A DNA stretch of 5,104 nt. It comes from Planctomycetaceae bacterium. Lineage in GTDB: Bacteria > Planctomycetota > Planctomycetia > Planctomycetales > Planctomycetaceae. Numbering within the stretch: position 1 is the stretch's first letter; every line of letters starts with the position of its first letter. Made by a program: the position numbers and the translations under genes. A model generated the notes under the pieces. The model did not search any database. It worked only from the letters and a program-made list of their open reading frames with translations, and was not told the DNA's origin. Positions 1 through 5,104 of the stretch are shown here, piece by piece. The stretch is taken from contig CANHVD010000484.1 of assembly GCA_947463775.1 (NCBI GenBank), positions 1 through 5,104 of the forward strand, given 5' to 3'.

Positions 1-587
1 CAGTTCTCCACGCGACCGAGCGGATGAAGTTCGATAAAGTCAACGTCTGGCGCGGGCGTAGTATCTTCATCACCCACGTCGAAACGCGAGCCGAATCGCA
101 GCTCACTCATGCCGACGGGTTTGGAACTGCCATGCAGCACCACGTCGAGTCGAATGGGTTTTGTATTGTCGTAGCTCTCCGGGATGATCACACCATACGG
201 TTGCACAGAACCATCAACTGCGGAGACAAAGCCACGCAGCACTTTGCCTTTCTTTGTTGTCCAGTTTGTCGTGTTGGCTGCCAGTGCTTCGGCTCGTCGC
301 GTGCCACTGGCGAGTGCTTTCTTCACCAGCAACTCATCGTTTGGCGCGAGTGGAGCGTCATATCGCAGCGCCCAGACTATGCCTTTGTGGAATATCTCGA
401 CATCAGCCACGAAGTCCGGATTCGCATGACGGACCGTTGAGAGTTTCGTCTCCAGTTGAAGCAGGAGGTCCTGCGGCTCATCGGCCACGACGAATGGGCT
501 CAGGACGGAGATGCTGCAGATCAGAAGCAAAGACTTCACTGATACAAAGTCTGTCAGGAATGTCCGGATCTTTTGTGGTGTTGTCAT
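1..587 (-). CDS. Secreted alpha/beta-hydrolase (prolyl oligopeptidase/esterase-like), 3' end outside window
   Basis: Reading the minus strand from ATG at 587 gives 195 codons with no stop before the window edge, so the C-terminal part is missing. Residues 1-35 form a likely Sec signal peptide: basic n-region with K6, R8 and K18, hydrophobic core SLLLICSISVLSPF, and cleavage after VVA at 35 before DEPQ. C24 lacks a proper lipobox, so this is probably not a lipoprotein. Residues 57-104 (PDFVADVEIFHKGIVWALRY, then a helical stretch) and 116-153 (GFVSAVDGSVQPYGVIIPESY, then DVVLHGSS) match my memory of a planctomycete secreted hydrolase family. LHG at 151-153 fits the oxyanion-hole strand of alpha/beta hydrolases. 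The catalytic Ser, Asp and His would lie beyond the window, so activity is inferred. I prefer ATG 587 because AGGG lies 7 bases upstream. ATG 593, GTG 539 (which would give a compact signal peptide) and GTG 701 are in-frame alternatives. It lies 320 bases after the ABC operon and is likely a separate transcript. Confidence 0.72.
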   Translation of the reverse strand, partial: MTTPQKIRTFLTDFVSVKSLLLICSISVLSPFVVADEPQDLLLQLETKLSTVRHANPDFVADVEIFHKGIVWALRYDAPLAPNDELLVKKALASGTRRAEALAANTTNWTTKKGKVLRGFVSAVDGSVQPYGVIIPESYDNTKPIRLDVVLHGSSKPVGMSELRFGSRFDVGDEDTTPAPDVDFIELHPLGRVEN

Positions 588-594
588 GAACATG

Positions 595-598
595 CCCT
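595..598 (-). promoter_or_regulatory. Candidate ribosome binding site for the secreted hydrolase
   Basis: AGGG on the minus strand sits 7 bases before ATG 587 and directly abuts the alternative ATG at 593. It therefore favours 587 as the start. The other purine-rich stretch, AGAGG at 612-608, is about 14 bases from ATG 593, which is too far to serve it well. The match is short, so this is suggestive only. Confidence 0.35.
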
Positions 599-805
599 GA
601 TTGAGAACCTCTGACAGAACCGTTGTGTGGATGTGTTCTGGCGAATAACGAGATAACAGACAAGCACAAACGCAAAAAGGGAGCAGCAACCGGCCTTGCA
701 CAAAAGCATCGACACTTTATCCAGCGCATTACGAACTCTGGCGCCGGTCGGCTTTTCGAGTGCGGGAGCATTGTATTCAAGCTCAATCCGAACACTTATT
801 GAAAC

Positions 806-837
806 GCTGGCCCCGAGAATGTGTCCACGGGGTCAGC
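806..837. repeat. 10-bp inverted repeat, possible terminator or mobile-element trace
   Basis: The left arm GCTGGCCCCG (806-815) pairs with CGGGGTCAGC (828-837) around a 12-base loop. Read as plus-strand RNA, all ten pairs form, with one G-U at 810/833. Read as minus-strand RNA, that pair becomes a C-A mismatch. On the minus strand the stem is followed by GTTTCAATAAG, which is only a weak U-tract. It lies about 70 bases past the permease stop, in a position suited to terminating the operon, but the better pairing on the opposite strand argues against a simple terminator. Confidence 0.4.
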
Positions 838-899
838 TCTATGAAATGGAAGTTGTCATAAACTGAAGGCCTCATCTGATGGCTGTCACGGTATTGGTC

Positions 900-923
900 A
901 GGGGCTTCTATCGCGCAGCCCCT
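900..923 (-). terminator. Hairpin over the permease stop codon, weak terminator candidate
   Basis: A perfect 7-bp inverted repeat, AGGGGCT (900-906) with AGCCCCT (917-923), encloses a 10-base loop that contains the TAG stop of the permease (908-910). It is GC-rich and placed at the very end of the three-gene operon. No U-tract follows on the minus strand (the next bases are GACCAATACC), so it is not a canonical intrinsic terminator. It could instead protect the 3' end of the transcript or be coincidental. Confidence 0.3.
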
Positions 924-2539
924 TTGGTGCGTCCCAGGCGTTGGTCAGCGTCTTTCAATGAAATATGTCGGAACAGCCACAGCAGGACACCGTAAAACGC
1001 AGCGTTCAGCAAATAGAATGCCCAGGCGGGATCGGGGATTTCCTGGACCGCAGAGACTCCCGACTCAATTCTCTGGATCACAACTGTTGGACTGAGTATC
1101 AACAGGTATCGCGCAGCGCCCGACATCGCAATGTTGAAGCCAGTCGCTAAGAAATATTGGATCCCCAGCGGCAATGTCAGCCATGTGACAATCAGGAAAA
1201 TGGCCAGCAGAATTGCGCGAACCTGAGAGCGGATCTTCACCCCCAGCCACAAGGAAAACCATGCAGTCAGCGGCAGGTAGATCAGAACGAAAACAGTTGA
1301 CCACAGGACATAATCCCAGCCGTAGTTTTTGAACCACTTTTCGAACAAGTAGATGCTGAGAAACGGAACGCACAGCACGCAGATCAGTCGTCTGACGCCC
1401 TGGAATTTCTGCAGGATAATGTTTCGTGCGGAAATTGGAGTTGTGAGCAATACGTCAAGAGTCTGTCGTGATCGCTCCGACGAAACCAGGCCCGCCGCAT
1501 GAACGGCGACCATGGCGACAGACACACCCCACAGCACATAGAGCAGCACGGACACCGTGTTGACCGACGTTCCACCGCTCGGCCCGCGGATTAACTGAAA
1601 CGTCCACAACAACGGCAGTTCCAGCACGACCAGCATGCGGAACAGATATCGCACTGTCCCCAGCGATTTTTTCGACGTCTCACGCCATGCGACCGGCTCT
1701 GTTCCCGGCAATAAGTCCACATCCTTCGTCAGCACGATGCCGCCCGTTACATGATTCATATCCGTGAAGATACCGTCGAGCAGCCTGAACAATTCCAGCA
1801 GATAATTTCGGGCAGGGACAAATGCTCTGGATTCAAGAAACACGCGGGCGAAGAAGAGGAAAAAGCAGATCGAAAAGATGATGGTCGTCGAACCGGCAAT
1901 AGCTTCGGGCAGCGTGCGTGTCTCCGCCCACTCGAACACATTGGGTGCAAACATTCCCGGCATCATATAGCACAGCAGAAGGAAGCAGAGATAGCTGGCA
2001 ACAAAGGCCTCATGGGTTGTGCGGAAGAAGGCCGAGCAGGCAATGGAGAACGAGCCAACCTGCAGACATGTCAGTGCTAACAGGAATATGCCGGACCACA
2101 AGTGACTCGAAGTTACCCCGCCGTTACTAAACGCGATCGCCATCAACGGAAACGAAATAAACAGGAAGTTGAACATCGGAATCAGACGGCCGAACAACTT
2201 CTGGATGACAATCTGCCAGGGTGTGAGAGTTGTCAGCATCAGCAGACTCAGACTCTCTTTCTCCTTCTCACTGCTGATCACACCGCAGACCGTCGCGGGC
2301 AGCAGCAGATAGATGCCCCAGAACTGCACGGTGACGAGCTGATTGAACATCGGTCGTCCGCGTCCCAGCACGCTTGTCGTGCCGTCAGATGCAAGATTCC
2401 CGTAGAACAGCAAACACGTGGCGACGAACAGAAACGCAGTATACCCGAATCTGATTGCATACGTTCGCTTCCGGGCCGCCTGCTCGGCAAGCTCTTTGGC
2501 AAGCAACGGAAGTTTCCATTTGCGCGCCAGGCCTCTCAT
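908..2539 (-). CDS. ABC-2 type transporter permease with two homologous halves
   Basis: A 543-residue integral membrane protein, the channel-forming partner of the ATPase encoded just upstream. Hydrophobic stretches suggest about twelve helices, six per half. In the first half they fall near 31-49, 71-90, 119-138, 147-172, 178-198 and 213-235. In the second half they fall near 300-318, 326-352, 383-401, 408-433, 440-466 and 505-524. The halves repeat the same landmarks: PLLAKELAEQAARKRTYAIR (11-30) against PVAWRETSKKSLGTVRYLFR (282-301), and GVISSEKEKESLSLLMLTT (86-104) against GLVSSERSRQTLDVLLTT (350-367). The G-SSE-L-LL-TT pattern followed by IxxQK is typical of ABC-2 permeases. SPTVVI (483-488) recalls a conserved motif before the last helix. 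The ATG start overlaps the ATPase stop in ATGA and is preceded by GGAAGG and AGGA, so translation is probably coupled. The substrate is unknown, and direction (export) is inferred from the ABC-2 class. Confidence 0.9.
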   Translation of the reverse strand: MRGLARKWKLPLLAKELAEQAARKRTYAIRFGYTAFLFVATCLLFYGNLASDGTTSVLGRGRPMFNQLVTVQFWGIYLLLPATVCGVISSEKEKESLSLLMLTTLTPWQIVIQKLFGRLIPMFNFLFISFPLMAIAFSNGGVTSSHLWSGIFLLALTCLQVGSFSIACSAFFRTTHEAFVASYLCFLLLCYMMPGMFAPNVFEWAETRTLPEAIAGSTTIIFSICFFLFFARVFLESRAFVPARNYLLELFRLLDGIFTDMNHVTGGIVLTKDVDLLPGTEPVAWRETSKKSLGTVRYLFRMLVVLELPLLWTFQLIRGPSGGTSVNTVSVLLYVLWGVSVAMVAVHAAGLVSSERSRQTLDVLLTTPISARNIILQKFQGVRRLICVLCVPFLSIYLFEKWFKNYGWDYVLWSTVFVLIYLPLTAWFSLWLGVKIRSQVRAILLAIFLIVTWLTLPLGIQYFLATGFNIAMSGAARYLLILSPTVVIQRIESGVSAVQEIPDPAWAFYLLNAAFYGVLLWLFRHISLKDADQRLGRTKGAAR

Positions 2540-3468
2540 GCTGTCCTGCCTTCCGTCAGCTTCATAAACGCTGTTTCCATGTCCATGGCTTCCGGCTGGA
2601 ACATTCTCATCCGGGCTCCCAGGTCATGCATGCGGTCCAGCAAGTCTTCCGGCGGCAGATGCTCGGCACGCACACGAATGGCCAGTCTATCCGCCTGCAC
2701 CTGGACTTCCTCAACGCCGGAAATCCGACCGATCTGATCGATCAATGATTGGTTCCCGTTCACCAGTTGCACGTGGATCAACTGCTTTAAACCAAGTCGA
2801 CTGTAAATATCTTTGAGCGACCCTTCGGTCACGATCTGTCCGGCTTCGATGATGCCGATTCTGGTACACAGCAGAGACAGTTCGTGCAGAATATGGCTTG
2901 AAATGAGGATCGTTTTTCCCATCTCTTTCAGCGCGAGCAGCATTTCCCGCATTTCGATTCGCGCTCGAGGATCCAGGCCACTGGCTGGTTCATCCAGCAA
3001 CAGCAAATCCGGATCATGCAGCAACACGCGAGCCAGTCCGAGGCGCTGTTTCATACCGCGAGACAATGAATCAACCGGTGCCCCAGCCTTAGCTGTCAGG
3101 TCGGTCAGTGCCAGCACGTCCCGGACAGTTCGTTCGCGTTGAGAAGTCGGTATGTCGTAAGCCGCCGCAAAAAAATGCAGATACTCTTTTGCTGTCAGGT
3201 CCTCATAGACGCCGAAAAAATCGGGCATATATCCGATGCGTTTTCTGATCGCCAGAGGATCATCGGTCACATTCATCCCGCCGATCGTGACCAGGCCATG
3301 ATCAGGTGCAATCAATGTCGCAAGGACTTTGATGGTTGACGTTTTGCCGGCACCGTTGGGGCCGATGAATCCGAAGACCTCCCCCTTTGGAATCTCAAAC
3401 GAGATGCCGCGCACGGCATGTACGGCTCCGTATGTGACCCAGAGATCTTTGATTTGCACGAACGCCAT
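2536..3468 (-). CDS. ABC-2 type transporter ATP-binding protein (CcmA/COG1131-like)
   Basis: A 310-residue nucleotide-binding subunit that hydrolyses ATP at the inner face of the membrane to drive the permease encoded next. All the main motifs are visible: an aromatic A-loop candidate Y13, Walker A GPNGAGKT (36-43), signature LSRGMKQR (135-142), Walker B LLLLDEP (155-161) with catalytic E160, D-loop SGLDP (163-167) and H-loop H192 in ISSH. The Q-loop position reads GYMPD (79-83), with Asp where most ABC ATPases have Gln. I recall the same GYMPDxFGxY pattern in related drug/lipid-exporter-type ATPases, so it is probably a subfamily trait and not a defect. Residues about 226-310 form the usual C-terminal extension, ending in METAFMKLTEG, which is typical of this group. 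Length is normal. The ATG overlaps the upstream stop (TAATG), and AAGGG lies 6 bases ahead of it. The chain has no membrane segment. The transported substrate is not identifiable. Confidence 0.95.
   Translation of the reverse strand: MAFVQIKDLWVTYGAVHAVRGISFEIPKGEVFGFIGPNGAGKTSTIKVLATLIAPDHGLVTIGGMNVTDDPLAIRKRIGYMPDFFGVYEDLTAKEYLHFFAAAYDIPTSQRERTVRDVLALTDLTAKAGAPVDSLSRGMKQRLGLARVLLHDPDLLLLDEPASGLDPRARIEMREMLLALKEMGKTILISSHILHELSLLCTRIGIIEAGQIVTEGSLKDIYSRLGLKQLIHVQLVNGNQSLIDQIGRISGVEEVQVQADRLAIRVRAEHLPPEDLLDRMHDLGARMRMFQPEAMDMETAFMKLTEGRTA
2544..2554 (-). promoter_or_regulatory. Ribosome binding site of the permease gene
   Basis: The minus strand reads GGAAGGCAGGA ending 4 bases before ATG 2539. 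It lies inside the last codons of the ATPase gene and offers two overlapping Shine-Dalgarno-like cores, GGAAGG and AGGA. Together with the 4-base ATGA overlap it supports this start and translational coupling. Confidence 0.6.
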
Positions 3469-5104
3469 TACGAGCCCTTATGAAACAGTCGCCTGAATAC
3501 CACGTAGTCATTTCCCTGCCTTGTCACGATCACCAGCAATAGTTGATTCGCATCGTCCGAATCGACAATTGACAGGTCTTCGAAATCTCCTGCAGCGTTT
3601 GGCGAGATCTGAGATACGATCGAGAATAATCCGACTGCCGGGCGGACGCACGCCTTGCGAACCAACTCCATAACCTGCTGATCCTTCGACTTCGGCGAGT
3701 CGATCTGCCCGTTCGGCAAGGGTGTTTTTTCGCCTGGCGTAAGATCATGAATCTGGTTCTGCGTGAAAATCAGAACGGTCGAGTCCGGCAACACGGTCTG
3801 GATTTTCTCGTGCAGCGATCGCTGCCACTCGACGTTTGCGAGCAGTTCCGGGGATTGCTGCCACGTTGTCGTGATGTAGTCGAGGTCGAACTGTGGGATG
3901 GCACGTTCTGTCTGCAGAGCCGTCTGACGACTCCATTGAGGGCTCCATTTTCCCATCTTCTGTCGAACTGTAAACGAGGCCGGCATGTTGCCGTCGGACG
4001 GTGGCGATTCAGACTCCTGTGGTTGGTTCGTCGTGTCGAAGGACACGTCGTCGATGTCGATTGTCCGCAAGCCACGTGCGGAATTCTGTTCATCCATTTT
4101 GGGGCTGCGGCGGAGATTTACTGGCGCATAGAGAGTCTGCTTCAGTTCAGTCGCAACTTCCTTCTGTGTTGCTGTAAACAACATTTCGAAGCAACTATTG
4201 CGGATCACGCGATTTCCGTTCGTCAGATCAACAAACTCCAGCGATGTTCGATAGTCGGTCGATCCCAGGTATGCACTGCCGAGCAAAACGGTAAACCCGG
4301 TGAACACAAAGGACATAACCGGCAGCAGCAGCCATGTGAATCGGCGACAATTGAAATATCCCAGCACGTAATAGTCGATGGGCACGATCGCGATAAGAAA
4401 CAACGCCAGAATTACGATCACGACACTCAAGGGAATGCTCTGCACATTATCCGGCAGCAGAATCGATGAGAGCGAGTCCATTTCGGCGAGGCGGACCTGT
4501 TGAAACGGACTGTACATGAGCTGGGAATCGTCGAACTGGTCGAACTCCGCCCCCAACAGCCGTTTTGACAACTGCCACGAGGCGCCGCTGTGACTAAACT
4601 CGGTCTGCATTTTGCTCCGAATCTTCCACAGATGCGCCGCGGCCTCTCTGAGATCCAGCACCTTGTCGGCTTTTTCCTCTGCCTGAAGAATTACGGAACG
4701 TCCCAGTCCCGGGCGGTACATGCGGAAATGATCGCGGCGATCGCCAGGTTCTCCCGGCGGCAGTCCGTCGGCATCGGTCAACATCCCCGGATCGTCTTCC
4801 GGAACTCCTGCGATCCGATTCAGGAACTTAGCCTGTGCCGGCGAATAGTCGCTGTCAACGCTTACCAACAGGCTACCCCCTGTCTCCACCCAGTCGCCGA
4901 TGGCGTCGAGTTGATCCTCAGTCAACACATTGAATCCCGGACTTGTCAGCGCCAACACGTCGAATGAGAACAGACCCAGCCCGCTGGCGCGGAGATCATC
5001 AGGCGTGATCTCCGACGGGATGCTTACGAGTTGATTGCCAGGGATCTCGTTCCCCCCCAACTGATCAAGTCGCAGAGACTGCCCGAGTTCGGCGCTTCCT
5101 GCGA
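3468..5104 (-). CDS. ABC-associated membrane protein with GATase-like N-terminal region, 5' end outside window
   Basis: The frame is open to the window edge, giving 544 codons plus stop. The TTG at 5060 is unlikely to be the real start, because 14 sensible upstream codons (AGSAELGQSLRLDQ) join smoothly onto it. Numbering from the first full codon at 5102, FDVLALTSPGF (47-57) and EDQLDAIGDWVETGGSLLVSV (62-82) have the strand-helix-glycine-strand look of a class I glutamine amidotransferase-like (non-catalytic) fold. Two membrane helices follow at about 223-243 and 255-275. They are separated by a short loop with DYYVLG and a CRR cluster, which would place the loop in the cytoplasm and both large flanks outside. 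The tail (276-544) has a beta-rich start, a Pro/Ser/Glu linker (357-372), KWSPQWSRQTAL (385-396) and a mixed C-terminal domain. The helix pair with PIDYYVLG...FTWLLLP resembles a module I associate with proteins encoded beside ABC-2 transporters. It is likely a substrate-handling or gating partner of the ABC complex. The exact role is unknown. Confidence 0.85.
   Translation of the reverse strand, partial: AGSAELGQSLRLDQLGGNEIPGNQLVSIPSEITPDDLRASGLGLFSFDVLALTSPGFNVLTEDQLDAIGDWVETGGSLLVSVDSDYSPAQAKFLNRIAGVPEDDPGMLTDADGLPPGEPGDRRDHFRMYRPGLGRSVILQAEEKADKVLDLREAAAHLWKIRSKMQTEFSHSGASWQLSKRLLGAEFDQFDDSQLMYSPFQQVRLAEMDSLSSILLPDNVQSIPLSVVIVILALFLIAIVPIDYYVLGYFNCRRFTWLLLPVMSFVFTGFTVLLGSAYLGSTDYRTSLEFVDLTNGNRVIRNSCFEMLFTATQKEVATELKQTLYAPVNLRRSPKMDEQNSARGLRTIDIDDVSFDTTNQPQESESPPSDGNMPASFTVRQKMGKWSPQWSRQTALQTERAIPQFDLDYITTTWQQSPELLANVEWQRSLHEKIQTVLPDSTVLIFTQNQIHDLTPGEKTPLPNGQIDSPKSKDQQVMELVRKACVRPAVGLFSIVSQISPNAAGDFEDLSIVDSDDANQLLLVIVTRQGNDYVVFRRLFHKGS
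3475..3479 (-). promoter_or_regulatory. Ribosome binding site of the ATPase gene
   Basis: AAGGG on the minus strand lies 6 bases before ATG 3468, within the final codons of the auxiliary-protein gene. With the one-base TAATG overlap it supports the chosen start and re-initiation after the upstream stop. Confidence 0.6.
4990..5014. repeat. Perfect 9-bp inverted repeat inside the auxiliary-protein gene
   Basis: CGGAGATCA (4990-4998) is exactly reverse-complementary to TGATCTCCG (5006-5014), with a 7-base spacer TCAGGCG. It lies in coding sequence that encodes SEITPDDLRAS, so it may be a chance result of codon choice. As mRNA it would form a stable hairpin. Confidence 0.45.

Larger units (their letters stand above)
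588..907. other. Intergenic region between ABC operon and hydrolase gene
   Basis: About 320 bases without a convincing gene. The hydrolase reading frame stays open upstream to a stop at 719-717, but the peptide encoded between that stop and ATG 587 does not look like protein. A 105-codon minus-strand frame across 795-478 is a shadow, because it lies out of frame across the clearly coding signal peptide region. The right part holds the two inverted repeats listed separately. I looked for a sigma-70 type promoter ahead of the hydrolase and found no pair of boxes with acceptable spacing. The hydrolase promoter is presumably here but is not recognisable. Confidence 0.6.

Noticed and set aside
24..440. 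138-codon plus-strand open frame
   Set aside because: Antisense to the secreted hydrolase, whose minus frame has a signal peptide and family-like sequence.
516..518. Cys24 of the hydrolase signal peptide as a lipoprotein lipobox
   Set aside because: The preceding residues LLI do not fit the lipobox, which needs a small residue at -1, and a good signal peptidase I site VVA/D follows at 35/36.
478..795. 105-codon minus-strand open frame upstream of and overlapping the hydrolase start
   Set aside because: Overlaps the hydrolase signal-peptide region in another frame. The peptide has no hydrophobic or domain pattern, and there is no credible ribosome binding site.
2102..2737. 211-codon plus-strand open frame
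   Set aside because: Antisense across the ATPase/permease junction. The product is low-complexity and Gln/Arg-rich, with no recognisable motif.
3747..4469. 240-codon plus-strand open frame
   Set aside because: Lies antisense within the auxiliary-protein gene. Its translation is rich in Cys, His, Gln and Arg without domain-like pattern, while the minus frame has clear membrane helices and operon overlaps.
4736..4745. Palindrome GGCGATCGCC
   Set aside because: A 10-base palindrome within coding sequence without repetition or regulatory context. It is likely chance.
5058..5060. TTG as the true start of the auxiliary protein
   Set aside because: The reading frame continues upstream to the window edge with plausible protein sequence, and there is no ribosome binding site. 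The gene is best treated as 5'-partial.

Overview
This window looks like chromosomal DNA of a planctomycete (Planctomycetota). This is an inference from recalled family resemblance: the secreted hydrolase at the left end, and a module made of an ABC ATPase, a large duplicated ABC-2 permease and a two-helix periplasmic auxiliary protein, both have sequence styles I associate with that phylum. No rRNA, tRNA or marker gene is present to prove it. All four supported genes read on the minus strand, so the biological order runs from right to left.

Right to middle (5104 to 908) is a tightly packed three-gene operon. First comes a membrane-anchored auxiliary protein whose 5' end is cut off by the window edge. 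Its stop codon overlaps the start of an ABC-2 type ATPase (TAATG, 1 base), which in turn overlaps the start of a 543-residue permease (ATGA, 4 bases). The arrangement implies translational coupling and one multiprotein complex. The ATPase would power the permease, which carries two homologous halves in one chain. The auxiliary protein would present two large extracytoplasmic regions on either side of a pair of membrane helices. The substrate cannot be read from the sequence. The layout resembles the GldA/GldF/GldG type of ABC system in outline only.

Middle (about 588 to 907) is a gap of about 320 bases with no convincing gene. It holds two inverted repeats: a 7-bp hairpin whose loop contains the permease stop codon, and a 10-bp hairpin about 65 bases further downstream. 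Either may help end the operon transcript, although neither is followed by a strong U-tract.

Left end (587 to 1) is the first 195 codons of a secreted protein with a signal peptide and the start of an alpha/beta-hydrolase (prolyl oligopeptidase/esterase-like) domain. It runs off the window before the catalytic serine. It is probably transcribed separately from the ABC operon.

I see no CRISPR array, intact mobile element or RNA gene. The content is a fairly ordinary planctomycete neighbourhood. The least characterised part is the ABC module with its auxiliary protein.
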